Notes: generated by a model from the sequence alone, not told the origin. Positions 17,634 to 25,463 are shown, counted from the stretch's first letter. The stretch is DNA of 64,000 nucleotides from Achromobacter xylosoxidans (GCF_002192695.1 NZ_MTLG01000085.1:44568-108567); one strand, 5' to 3'. Translations and numbers: made by a program.

Positions 17634-18299
17634 TCAGGGGACGTGCGGCAGCGGGGCGCGCAGGCCGCCGAGCAGAAAGCTCATCAGGCGCGGCAGCAGC
17701 AGGCTGGGGTTATCGGGTTGTTCGGCGTCATCTATGGTCCAGCCCGTGACCGAGCGCAGCAGGTCCGTGCCGATGATGGCGTAAGAGGTGGCGCCCAGCA
17801 TGAACTGGAAGCGCCACACGATTTCCGCGCGGGGCACGTCGGGCAAGGCCGCGAACAGCGCGTTGCGGTAACGCTCCAGTACGTCCGCGTACTCCTCGGC
17901 GAACAGCGCGCGGATGAAATCCGAAGGGTCGGTCATGGTGCGTTCGAGCAGCGGCAGAAAGGTGCTGCCGGCCTGTGCGGGATCTGCCGCCAGGCGCAGC
18001 AGCGTGCCGAAAAAGGCGTCCACGATCTGCGACGGCTTCAAAGGCTTGCCTTCGGCTTGCGCCTCCAGTTCATCCAAAAGTCGCAAGCGCTCGCGGTTCA
18101 GCACTTCCAGGCGACGTTTGAGCACCGCCTGCACGAGTGACTCCTTGGAACCGAAGTGGTAATTCACCGACGCCAGGTTGACGCCGGCGGCCGCGGTGAT
18201 CTGGCGCATCGAGGTGCCATCGTGTCCCTGCTGGGCGAACAAGGCCTCGGCGGTGTCCAGGATGGATTCACGGGTGAGGGATGGTCTGGTTTCTTGCAT
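17634..18299 (-). CDS. TetR-family regulator of the fatty-acid cluster (PsrA/FadR-like)
   Basis: A 221-residue repressor. The helix-turn-helix is SILDTAEALFAQQGHDGTSMRQITAAAGVNLASVNYHFGSKESL (residues 10-53), and the ligand domain starts near residue 80. It heads the beta-oxidation cluster, and a PsrA-like inverted repeat lies 12 bases upstream of its ATG. That supports autoregulation and acyl-CoA-responsive control. ATG 18299 is chosen because the family N-terminus begins there; the much longer upstream open frame is unlike any TetR protein. Confidence 0.88.
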   Translation of the reverse strand: MQETRPSLTRESILDTAEALFAQQGHDGTSMRQITAAAGVNLASVNYHFGSKESLVQAVLKRRLEVLNRERLRLLDELEAQAEGKPLKPSQIVDAFFGTLLRLAADPAQAGSTFLPLLERTMTDPSDFIRALFAEEYADVLERYRNALFAALPDVPRAEIVWRFQFMLGATSYAIIGTDLLRSVTGWTIDDAEQPDNPSLLLPRLMSFLLGGLRAPLPHVP

Positions 18300-18310
18300 A
18301 AGGTTGAATT

Positions 18311-18324
18311 CAAACGTTCGTTTA
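18311..18324. promoter_or_regulatory. PsrA-like operator upstream of the TetR gene
   Basis: CAAAC-GTTC-GTTTA matches the motif known for Pseudomonas PsrA, (G/C)AAAC-N2-4-GTTT(G/C), except for the last base. A possible -10 (CATAAT on the minus strand, 18336-18331) lies just upstream, so a repressor here would cover the transcription start of the TetR-fadE operon. Sequence identity to a known motif is seen; binding by this TetR is inferred. Confidence 0.6.
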
Positions 18325-18680
18325 AAAACAATTATGCGTGAGAGATGGCTGAGATGCGAGCCTCGGCTATCCCCAATAGGGTTTACCACTAGCGCCCCGC
18401 GCGCCGCACATTCGTGCCCGCCCGGATTTGCCCTTGCCTCCCCCAAGCGGATGACAAATCTCATGCGGAGGGAGTAGCAATTTCCTAGTGTATGCGCATG
18501 ATCCTGCGCCATTCGTCCTCGGACTGCCGACCTAGGATGAATGTGGTCTGGAAGGGACGCGCAAAACCCCGCAGTATCAGCGCGAGAAGTTGAATCTGTC
18601 GCGCCCCTGAATACGCAATGGCTAGCCCGTTCGCCGTAACGGACGGAAGGCCCAGACGCCCTGGCACAGGAGCAGGAGAA
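18325..18680. other. Intergenic region between the TetR gene and the glycan-related gene
   Basis: No credible gene is visible; the short open frame on the minus strand at 18485-18667 has no recognisable domain or ribosome site. The region should contain the promoters of both divergent genes. CCGTT-CGCCGT-AACGG near 18630 is the only dyad noticed and is weak. Confidence 0.4.
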
Positions 18681-20285
18681 ATGAAAACCTACAGAGTGGG
18701 ACTGCTGGTCGACGGGTACGAGCAACCCGGCTGGATGCATGAGATGGTGGATTGGCTCAGGCATAGCCAGGATTTTGAAGTCGCTGCTTTGCTGGTGATG
18801 GATGTGGAGGGCGGTGAGAAATCGCCGCGCCTGGGCGCACGCGCCCTGTTCGGCGCCTTGTCGCGCCTGGAAGCGCGGCTGCTGCCGGCCAAGCAGCGCC
18901 AGGCGCTGGCGTGTCGCGACATGCGCGAAAGCGTGCCGACGGATGCGGCTGCGGTCTTGCCGCTGGCGTCCGGCATGCCTGCGCCCGAGGCGCAGAGGCA
19001 AGTCGCGGCGTTGGGCCTGGACCTGGTGATCACGTTGGGCGCATCGCCGGCCACTCGCGAACAAATGGCGGGCTGGGCGCGCCTGGGCGTGTGGCAGCTG
19101 AGTTATTCCGATATTGCGGTGGCCACGAGCCGCTATGCCGGCTTCTGGGAGGTCTACCAGCGTGAAGACCACACCACGGTGAAACTCTGGCGGGTCGGGC
19201 CGCGCGAGGACCAGGACGAACTGTTGGACCAGCGCAGTTTCAACACCGAACTGTTCTGGTTGAAGAATCAGGCGCGCGCGTTCAGCCTGGGAAATTTCAT
19301 GGTGTACGACGCGCTGCAGGCGCTGGCCCGCGTCAAGCAAGGGGTTGCGCCGCCCGGCATGCAGATCATGAGCGGCATGCGGCGCGAGGATCCGGTGGAG
19401 TGGGATAGCGCCGCGTATATTGCGCGCCAGGCTTGGTTAATGTCGGATTTGATTGTGCGGCGCGTCATGAAACGCAATGTGCGTTGGCGGATAGGCATGT
19501 TTCCTTCCGCCCGGCAGCAGGCGGTGGTGTCCGAGGCCATGGTATTGCAGCCGCCCAAGGGTAGATTCTTCGCCGACCCGTTTGTATATACCCAGAATAA
19601 AAAGCCGTATATATTTTTTGAGGATTACGATTTTACCTCGCGCAAGGGCACGATCTCTGTCGCGACATACTCCGACGGGGCTTTCCGCCTGCTGGGCACG
19701 GCCCTGAACCTGCCCTACCATCTATCGTTTCCCTATATATTCGAGCACGAAGGCGTCACTTACATGGTGCCGGAAACCTGCGGAAACCGCAGTATAGAAC
19801 TTTGGAAGTGCACCGATTTTCCATTAAAATGGGAGCTTGATGTAAATCTGATGACAAACATATCTGCTGTCGATACCATTATTTTCAAACACGGAGAATA
19901 CTGGTGGTTATTAACAAATATCGACCGGACCGACGGCCAAAGCCACTGCGACGAATTATTCGCGTTCTTCTCGGATTCGCCGCGCTCGACCGAGTGGACG
20001 CCGCATGCCTGCAACCCCATCGTGCGCAACCCGATGCGCGCCCGCAACGCCGGAATCGTTGTGTCGCCTGGCGGAGAGGTGATCCGCTGCGCCCAGTACC
20101 AGGGCTTCTGCCATTACGGCAAGGGCGTGTCGCTGAACCGGATCGAGGAACTGACGCCGTCCACCTACGTGGAAACGGACGGCGAAATCCACTACGCCAG
20201 TTTCCTGAGAAAACGCCATGCTTCGATGCACCATTGGCACCATCAAGGCGGGCATACGGTATTTGACTTCGCCTATATGGAGTAA
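18681..20285 (+). CDS. Formyltransferase-like / GINT1-like glycan-processing protein
   Basis: A 534-residue protein of two parts. Residues 1 to about 210 (MKTYRVGLLVDG start, then VAALGLDLVITLGASPATREQM and LGVWQLSYSDIAVATSRYAGFWEV) resemble the N-domain of formyl/methionyl-tRNA-formyltransferase-like proteins. The C-terminal half (PPKGRFFADPFVYTQ, KPYIFFEDYDF, LSFPYIFEHEGVTYMVPET, SIELWKCTDFPLKWE, AVDTIIFKHGEYWWLLTN) resembles the five-bladed propeller at the N-terminus of glucosamine inositolphosphorylceramide transferase and related polysaccharide enzymes. Stretches near 19580-19650 and 19800-19920 are AT-rich compared with the neighbours. ATG 18681 follows AGGAGAA; an in-frame ATG at 18618 lacks one. 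Its position next to the exopolysaccharide locus suggests glycan acylation or transfer, but the reaction is unknown. Confidence 0.72.
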   Translation: MKTYRVGLLVDGYEQPGWMHEMVDWLRHSQDFEVAALLVMDVEGGEKSPRLGARALFGALSRLEARLLPAKQRQALACRDMRESVPTDAAAVLPLASGMPAPEAQRQVAALGLDLVITLGASPATREQMAGWARLGVWQLSYSDIAVATSRYAGFWEVYQREDHTTVKLWRVGPREDQDELLDQRSFNTELFWLKNQARAFSLGNFMVYDALQALARVKQGVAPPGMQIMSGMRREDPVEWDSAAYIARQAWLMSDLIVRRVMKRNVRWRIGMFPSARQQAVVSEAMVLQPPKGRFFADPFVYTQNKKPYIFFEDYDFTSRKGTISVATYSDGAFRLLGTALNLPYHLSFPYIFEHEGVTYMVPETCGNRSIELWKCTDFPLKWELDVNLMTNISAVDTIIFKHGEYWWLLTNIDRTDGQSHCDELFAFFSDSPRSTEWTPHACNPIVRNPMRARNAGIVVSPGGEVIRCAQYQGFCHYGKGVSLNRIEELTPSTYVETDGEIHYASFLRKRHASMHHWHHQGGHTVFDFAYME

Positions 20286-20406
20286 ATCGTGCCGGAAACG
20301 CAAAAATAAAAATGTTACCTATATTTCGATTACGAGAGAGACGCACGGGCTTGATGTGTCCACGGAAACATATAGACAGCTATTGCCTAGATTCCGGAAC
20401 TCCCAG

Positions 20407-20441
20407 GCCGCGCCCGGCGGATGCCGCGGCGCGGCTTTTTT
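20407..20441 (+). terminator. Rho-independent terminator after the GINT1-like gene
   Basis: GCCGCGCC (20407-20414) pairs with GGCGCGGC (20428-20435) around a 13-base loop and is followed at once by six T (20436-20441). It lies about 120 bases after the stop of the gene at 18681, which suggests that gene is monocistronic. Confidence 0.85.
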
Positions 20442-20849
20442 ACGGCTGTAACATCGGCCTGCCTTAGTCTGGAACCCGCGTCGCTCCTGCCTCTTCCATA
20501 GGGAAAGCGCAAGCTGCTCATGGGGAATTCCTGGTGAAAACCCTAGCGCCGGAACGGATGAGATGCGCGTCTCGTCCGTATTTACGATGATGATTAAGGC
20601 TAACGAATGATTTCTGTTTTTGTCGGATTATATCGACCCGAAACGTCTTGATTTTGACAATTTCGAACCATAAGATGACCTCATGCCATCCGTTATGTTG
20701 GCTACCAAAGTCTCCCAGCCCAAATGCCCCGGTTCAGCTTCATTAGATATTCCGGGATATTGCGGACTCGCACCGCGGGGCTGGAAAAAAAATAGTCTTC
20801 AGCACAGCGAAGATCCCTTCTAGGCCCGTCGAAAAACCGGGAGGACACC
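20442..20849. other. AT-richer intergenic region with promoter elements of the first LuxR-type gene
   Basis: No gene is visible. The stretch is noticeably richer in A and T than the flanking genes. TTGATT (20648-20653), 17 bases and TAAGAT (20671-20676) make a moderate sigma-70 promoter candidate. A 14-base near-palindrome follows at 20747-20760. Confidence 0.45.
20747..20760. promoter_or_regulatory. Near-palindrome upstream of the first LuxR-type gene
   Basis: ATATTCCGGGATAT pairs at six of seven positions. It lies 90 bases before the ATG at 20850, downstream of the promoter candidate. LuxR-type regulators bind dyads of this size, so autoregulation is possible, but only symmetry supports it. 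Confidence 0.3.
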
Positions 20850-21602
20850 ATGGCCAAGATGGTCCTGATTGAAGCCCATCCGCTCCTGCGGTTGGGGTTG
20901 TGGCAGATTCTGAGCAAGTTGGATGATGTGTGGGAAATCGAGGGGATGGGTTTGGCTGACATCTCCAAGGCGGACGGCGTGCACGCGGGCGCCGATCTGT
21001 TGATCTATGGGTTGCCGGTGGATACCGACGAAGCGTGGAGCGCGCTGCATGAAATCCAGCGCGTGCTTACGCCCAAGCGGATCCTGCTGCTGACGGACGT
21101 CATGCCTCTGCCCATGCCGGTGCAGGGCCTGCCCGGAGCCAGCGTCTACGGTTGCCTGATGAAGACCGCGTCGGTGGAAATTCTTGAAGCGGCCATCCGC
21201 CTGGTCATGGCGGGCGGGCAGTGCTTCCCCAGCGAACAGGCATTGCAGGCTCCCGCGCAAGCGGTCTGCGCCTTGCCGGCCAGGGATGCCGACGATGTCG
21301 CCGCCAACAAGGGTTCCATGCCCGTCAGCGCCGGCGCGCAGTTGCTGCAGATCACGCCGCGCCAATACGAAGTGCTGGTGCTGCTGGCGCGCGGCTATCC
21401 GATCAAGACCGTCAGCAGGATGTTGAATATTTCGGTGGCCACGGCCAAGACGCATGCGTGCACGCTCTACCAGCGCTTGCATGTCAAGAACAAGGGCGAA
21501 GCCGTATACGCGGCGCTGCAGCGCGGCGCGACCTTGGAATGGCATGAACCCAATGGCAGGGATGTGGACGCCGGGCAGCTCTATGGGCGCAAGCTCGGGT
21601 GA
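20850..21602 (+). CDS. LuxR-type response regulator-like protein with degenerate receiver
   Basis: A 250-residue protein. Residues 1-120 have the pattern of a receiver domain (MAKMVLIEAHPLLRLGLWQIL; ILLLTDVMPLP; YGCLMKTASVEILEAAIRLVMAGG). In ADLLIYGLP the phospho-acceptor position is Gly, and only one acidic residue remains of the N-terminal acidic pair. The C-terminal helix-turn-helix is intact (LLQITPRQYEVLVLLARGYPIKTVSRMLNISVATAKTHACTLY, about residues 165-208, FixJ/NarL type). It probably works without phosphorylation. The gene lies beside the exopolysaccharide locus and 359 bases before a second protein of the same design. GGAGG is suitably placed before ATG 20850. Confidence 0.85.
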   Translation: MAKMVLIEAHPLLRLGLWQILSKLDDVWEIEGMGLADISKADGVHAGADLLIYGLPVDTDEAWSALHEIQRVLTPKRILLLTDVMPLPMPVQGLPGASVYGCLMKTASVEILEAAIRLVMAGGQCFPSEQALQAPAQAVCALPARDADDVAANKGSMPVSAGAQLLQITPRQYEVLVLLARGYPIKTVSRMLNISVATAKTHACTLYQRLHVKNKGEAVYAALQRGATLEWHEPNGRDVDAGQLYGRKLG

Positions 21603-21624
21603 CCGAGGCTGGTTGCGCTGCCTG

Positions 21625-21663
21625 CCCGGCAGCCTGGAACGCATGCGTTCCATTGCTGCCGGG
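21625..21663. repeat. 39-bp inverted repeat (large hairpin) after the first LuxR-type gene
   Basis: CCCGGCAGC-C-TGGAACGCA (21625-21643) is followed at once by TGCGTTCCA-TT-GCTGCCGGG (21644-21663). The inner 18 bases are a perfect palindrome and the outer nine-base arms pair perfectly. It starts 22 bases after the stop codon and has no T tract. It may terminate transcription weakly, protect the mRNA 3' end, or be a protein-binding site. Confidence 0.7.
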
Positions 21664-21961
21664 AATGCGCATAGCCATCCTGGCTAATTCATACACAGCA
21701 GTATCCGCGGTCGCAGTGCTGCTGCATTCCTCCACCATTCATCCACCTGAACGAGATTCAGCGAAGGTAGCCGCTGATAGCATGGGTTGTGTCCGCAAGA
21801 CTGGATCGAGAAGGCGAACCACTCCGCCTCGCCATCGCGATCCCGTGCCGCGGACGAGATTCCCGTGAGGTCGGTGACGCCAGCAGCCTGCCGTTGCAGC
21901 AATGATGCGCCAGCGTCATGGGAACCGTGTATGGGCCATGCGTCACAAGGTTCCCCCCGGG
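21664..21961. other. Spacer between the two LuxR-type genes
   Basis: Nothing convincing is seen except alternative in-frame starts for the next gene at 21902, 21905 and 21938. None of these has a good ribosome site. The separation and the hairpin at its left end suggest that the second gene has its own promoter. Confidence 0.4.
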
Positions 21962-22627
21962 ATGACAACCGTACTGATCGAAGACTACGCACTGCTCCGT
22001 GTCGCGATCCAGCATGTGCTGGAGCGTGCGCGGAACACCGATGACATCCTGGCCATCTCGCCAGCCCAGCTGCTCACCATGTCCAGTTCGATCAACCGCC
22101 CAGTGGAGCTGCTGGTGATGGGTTGCAGCGGCCTGGCCGAGCAGGACGTCGGGCTCCTGTCACAGTCCATGGCGTTCTTCATGCCGCGGCTGGTGCTGGT
22201 GCTTTATTCGGTGCTGGACCCGGGCGTCATGGCGGCGTGTGCGCGGGCGGGCGTGGCGGGCTACATGCCCAAGGCATCCAGCCCCGATGCGCTGGCGGCC
22301 GCGGTCAGCCTGGTGATGGCGGGCGGTGAATGCTATCCGCAGCCGGCGGCCCGACCCCAGGGCGCGTCGCACCCGCCAACCCAGGAGTTGAGGGAACTCA
22401 CCCAACGGCAGGAAGAGATCCTGCAGTTGCTGGTGCAGGGCAAGACCATGAGGGAGATCGGCCAGCAGGTCGGCATCTCGGTGGCTACCGTGAAGAGCCA
22501 CGCGCGCACCCTGTACTGGAAGCTGAACGCGCGCAACCAGGCCGAGGCGGCCTATATCGCCGTGCAGATGGGCTTGGTCAGAAGCGGCAACGGCGCGACG
22601 CCCGCCAAGCACGATCCCGACGCGTAG
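21962..22627 (+). CDS. Second LuxR-type response regulator-like protein with degenerate receiver
   Basis: A 221-residue relative of the protein at 20850. The receiver-like part begins MTTVLIEDYALLRVAIQHVL and keeps the acidic pair (E-D) and the Lys (GYMPKASSPDAL). The phospho-acceptor position is again Gly (VELLVMGCSGL). The helix-turn-helix is LRELTQRQEEILQLLVQGKTMREIGQQVGISVATVKSHARTLY. The start at 21962 is set by alignment with receiver N-termini; its ribosome site is poor, so 21938 or 21902 remain possible. The gene is convergent with the exopolysaccharide operon end at 22738. Confidence 0.83.
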   Translation: MTTVLIEDYALLRVAIQHVLERARNTDDILAISPAQLLTMSSSINRPVELLVMGCSGLAEQDVGLLSQSMAFFMPRLVLVLYSVLDPGVMAACARAGVAGYMPKASSPDALAAAVSLVMAGGECYPQPAARPQGASHPPTQELRELTQRQEEILQLLVQGKTMREIGQQVGISVATVKSHARTLYWKLNARNQAEAAYIAVQMGLVRSGNGATPAKHDPDA

Positions 22628-22684
22628 GCGGGGGCGCGTGCGGGAGGCGCCGCGCAAGAACGCGGTCCTCGAGAGCGCGCGACC

Positions 22685-22730
22685 CGTCAACAACCGCCGC
22701 TAGACGATTGAACCGGGCGGATTGTTGACG
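22685..22730. terminator. Inverted repeat between convergent LuxR-type and wcaI genes
   Basis: CGTCAACAACCGCC (22685-22698) pairs with GGCGG-A-TTGTTGACG (22716-22730), with one unpaired base and a 17-base loop. It fills the 110-bp convergent gap. It probably acts as a bidirectional transcription barrier, although no T tract is present. Confidence 0.5.
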
Positions 22731-22737
22731 AGTACGA

Positions 22738-24009
22738 TCAGGCGCCGGTGTTGGCGTCGGATTGCGCCGGGCGGGCAGCGGGTTTGCCCTTGGCGCCGAT
22801 GAGGGCCTTGAATTCCTGTTCGGCCGCAGCCAACACGCTGTCCACGTGCAAATGCGCCTGCGCATACTGGCGCGCCGCGGCGCCCAGCGTTTCGCGGATC
22901 TGCGCGTTGTAGCTGAGCTTGCGCACGGCTTCGGCCATGGCGGCACCGTCTTCCGGCGGCGTCAGGAGACCGCAGCGCGCCACCACGCCTGCCAGCTCGG
23001 TGCCGGGCGAGGCGCCGCACACCACGGGCCGGCCGCTGGCCAGCATCCCGGTCAGCTTGGATGGCATCACCAGGTCGGCCGCGCCGGCGCGTTGCGGCAG
23101 CAGATGGATGTCGGCGGTGTTCAGCAGTTCACCCAGGCGCTCGGCGGGCTGCAGGTCCAGGAACACGACGCGGGCCAGGCCCGCGCATTGCTGCTGCAGC
23201 GGCGCGCGCTCGGGCCCCTGGCCGCAGAACACGAACCACAGGCGGGTTTCGCGGCTGAGCCTGCGAGCCACGTCTGCCAGGGTCTGCAAACCCTGCTTGC
23301 CGCCCATATTGCCCGAATACAGCGCAACGATGGCGTCGTCCGGTATGCCCAGCTCGGCGCGATATCGTCCGCCGGCGTGCGGCGCGATCGCATCCACGTC
23401 GATCCAGTTCGGCAGCAGCACCGCGCGACCCGGGTCCACGCCCTTGGCCCGCGCCAGGTCCAGCATGCGGTTCGAGATGGTCGACACGCGGTCGAAGCGG
23501 CGCATCAGCCAGCGTTCGGCCCTGAGCACCATGGCGCGCAGGCCGGCGCCCTTGAGCAGCCCGAGCTCGAACGCGGCGTCTACCTCGTAGTCCTGGATGT
23601 GCAGCCAGGCGCGGGCGCCGCAAAGCCTTGCGGCCAGCCAGGCTGCCGGCGCGCAGAATAGCGCGGGCTCCACCACCAGGACGATGTCCGGCCGCCCGGC
23701 GGCGGCGCGCAGCAGCGAGGGCAGGCTGGACAGGGCGAAGCTGGCCAGGTGGATCAGGCGCTTGAGGCCGCCTGGCCGTCCCGGAACCCAGAGCGGCGCG
23801 CGGCGCACGGTGACGCCGCGCAGGACTTCCTTGCGGTAGCGGCCAGCGCGATAGCCCTCGTGCACCCGCCATTGCGGATAGTAGGGCGGGGCCGTCACCA
23901 CGCTGACCTCGTGCCCGCGCGCGGCCAGCCACTCGGCCAGTTCTGCGCTGTATTTGCCGATGCCGGTGAGTTCGGGCGCGTAGTTGATGCCGTAGATGAG
24001 GATCTTCAT
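22738..24009 (-). CDS. wcaI: WcaI-like colanic-acid glycosyltransferase (GT4)
   Basis: A 423-residue GT-B glycosyltransferase. The N-terminus MKILIYGINYAPELTGIGKYSAELAEWLAARGHEV is the WcaI signature, with PPYYPQWRV following. The donor half includes ALYSGNMGGKQGLQTL and the acidic ADIHLLPQRAGAADLVMPSKL. It transfers a sugar, in E. coli probably to the lipid-linked colanic acid unit, at the inner membrane. ATG 24009 overlaps the stop of the acetyltransferase gene (ATGA). It is the last gene of the 13-gene operon; a long upstream open frame over the acetyltransferase is not real. Confidence 0.87.
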   Translation of the reverse strand: MKILIYGINYAPELTGIGKYSAELAEWLAARGHEVSVVTAPPYYPQWRVHEGYRAGRYRKEVLRGVTVRRAPLWVPGRPGGLKRLIHLASFALSSLPSLLRAAAGRPDIVLVVEPALFCAPAAWLAARLCGARAWLHIQDYEVDAAFELGLLKGAGLRAMVLRAERWLMRRFDRVSTISNRMLDLARAKGVDPGRAVLLPNWIDVDAIAPHAGGRYRAELGIPDDAIVALYSGNMGGKQGLQTLADVARRLSRETRLWFVFCGQGPERAPLQQQCAGLARVVFLDLQPAERLGELLNTADIHLLPQRAGAADLVMPSKLTGMLASGRPVVCGASPGTELAGVVARCGLLTPPEDGAAMAEAVRKLSYNAQIRETLGAAARQYAQAHLHVDSVLAAAEQEFKALIGAKGKPAARPAQSDANTGA

Positions 24010-24566
24010 GCCGGGCCAGCCTGGCGCGGGCGGATCGGGCGGCACGGGTTGCCGTGGCACACCATGGCGGACGGCATGTTGCGGAACACCGAGCTGCGCG
24101 CGCCGATCACGGCTTCGCGCCCCACGGTCACGCCTGGGCCGATGAACACGTCGGTCGCGACCCAGGCGCCGTCCTCGATGCGCACGGCGCGCTCGCGCAA
24201 CGGAAAGTCGGGCTGTCCCGCGTCGTGGTCGGCGGCGCACAGGTAGCTGCGCTGCGACACCACGGCGTGGGCGCCAATGTGGATGGGACCCAGGCTGTAG
24301 ATGACCGCGTCGTCGCCGATCCAGGCGTAGTCGCCGATTTCGACCTTCCACGGATAGGTCACGGTGGCGGAGGGCCGGATCAGCACCTTGCGGCCGACCT
24401 GCGCGCCAAAGCAGCGCAACAGCCAGCGGCGAAAGCCGTAAGCCACTTGCGGCGACCAGCGGAACAGCGTCGCCTGCACTGTCCACCAGAGCTGCACGGT
24501 CAGGGCGGAACGGCCGCGCTGGCCGGGCGCCAGCGCAAACCGGTCCAGGCGTTGCAGGGCGCTCAT
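24006..24566 (-). CDS. wcaF: WcaF-like exopolysaccharide acetyltransferase
   Basis: A 186-residue left-handed beta-helix acyltransferase. Hexapeptide repeats run from GAQVGRKVLIRPSATVTYPWKVEIGDYAWIGDDAVIY through HIGAHAVVSQRSYLCAADHD to GVTVGREAVIGARSSVF. The catalytic His lies in AADHD. The N-terminal WWTVQATLFRWSP segment and the length match putative colanic-acid acetyltransferases (WcaF). It should O-acetylate a sugar of the repeat unit with acetyl-CoA. It overlaps both neighbours by four bases. Confidence 0.88.
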   Translation of the reverse strand: MSALQRLDRFALAPGQRGRSALTVQLWWTVQATLFRWSPQVAYGFRRWLLRCFGAQVGRKVLIRPSATVTYPWKVEIGDYAWIGDDAVIYSLGPIHIGAHAVVSQRSYLCAADHDAGQPDFPLRERAVRIEDGAWVATDVFIGPGVTVGREAVIGARSSVFRNMPSAMVCHGNPCRPIRPRQAGPA

Positions 24567-25450
24567 TTGGCGGCTCCCGCCACGGCGTCGTCGCGCGCGG
24601 CGGCAGCGCTGGCTTGTTGCGCCTTCTTCAGCTCCTCGGTCTTGATGCCGATCTGCCAGTAGTACATGGCGCGCGCCACGGCGTAGTCGTAGCCGGCCTT
24701 GCCGTCCAGGAAACCCAGGCGAAAGACATAGGAATGCAGGAACGAGACGGGCGCCTTGAACGGCATGGCCTGGAAGATGCGCTTGAGCAGGGCGCGTGCG
24801 CCCACATTGGCCTCGCGCGGATCGTTCATCAGACCCTTGGTGCGCAGGTTCGCTTCCCAGTCGGAATAGCGATTGTGCTTGTCGAAGTAGTGGAACAGCG
24901 AATCATGGTCGTTGTGCACCATGCGCTGGCGCAGGGCGAAGGTTTCGCCTTCCACCTGTGGCTGGTAGTGGCCTTCCACTTCCCACATATGGGCCACGTC
25001 CAGGTCGTCGTAGTCCAGGAAGCGCGAACGGTCGCGCGCCAGCAGGGCCAGCTTGTAGACGCGGTGCCCGTGTTCCAGCTTCTTGCCGCAGAACACGTAA
25101 TCGAACGGCACGAAGGCGCCGCCCGCGCCTGCCGCGAAGCGCGGCAGGACTTCGCGTATCTCGGCGGCCAGCGCGGGTGTCATCTCTTCGTCCGCGTCCA
25201 CGTACAGCACCACGGGGTGCGAGAACGGCAGCTGTTCCAGGCACCACTGCTTCTTCTTGGGATACTTGCCGTTCCACTGGAAGTTGGAGACCTTGGCGCC
25301 CAGCGCCGTCGCCATTGCGCAGGTCGCGTCGGTGCTGTTGGAGTCCACCACGAATACCTCGTCGAACTCGGCCAGCGCCTTCAGGCACTTGTTGATGTTG
25401 CGTTCCTCGTTCTTCGTCATGACGACGACCGATACCGGTATCTTCTGCAT
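24563..25450 (-). CDS. Glycosyltransferase family 2 (WaaE/KdtX-like)
   Basis: A 295-residue GT-A enzyme. The nucleotide-sugar site is VSVVVMTKNEERNINKCLKALAEFDEVFVVDSNSTDAT, with the DxD-type motif in LYVDADEEMT near residue 88. The central WNGKYPKKKQW and the C-terminal FKAPVSFLHSYVFRLGFLDGKAG resemble the WaaE/KdtX branch that adds glucose or similar sugars. The stop overlaps the wcaF start by four bases. The exact linkage cannot be predicted. Confidence 0.85.
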   Translation of the reverse strand: MQKIPVSVVVMTKNEERNINKCLKALAEFDEVFVVDSNSTDATCAMATALGAKVSNFQWNGKYPKKKQWCLEQLPFSHPVVLYVDADEEMTPALAAEIREVLPRFAAGAGGAFVPFDYVFCGKKLEHGHRVYKLALLARDRSRFLDYDDLDVAHMWEVEGHYQPQVEGETFALRQRMVHNDHDSLFHYFDKHNRYSDWEANLRTKGLMNDPREANVGARALLKRIFQAMPFKAPVSFLHSYVFRLGFLDGKAGYDYAVARAMYYWQIGIKTEELKKAQQASAAAARDDAVAGAAK

Positions 25451-25463
25451 GATGCTGTCCTGT

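Noticed and set aside
18485..18667. Small 60-codon gene on the minus strand between the TetR and GINT1-like genes
   Set aside because: No recognisable domain, no ribosome site, and composition like non-coding flanks; it also overlaps the expected promoter of the plus-strand gene.
20408..20849. Small-RNA gene upstream of the first LuxR-type gene
   Set aside because: The hairpin with six T at 20407-20441 could end a short transcript, but it is explained as the terminator of the gene at 18681, and I saw no independent promoter feeding it.
24010..24486. Long N-terminal extension of WcaI
   Set aside because: The extension is an out-of-frame reading of wcaF. The conserved start of WcaI proteins (MKILIYG...) is at 24009 and overlaps the wcaF stop.
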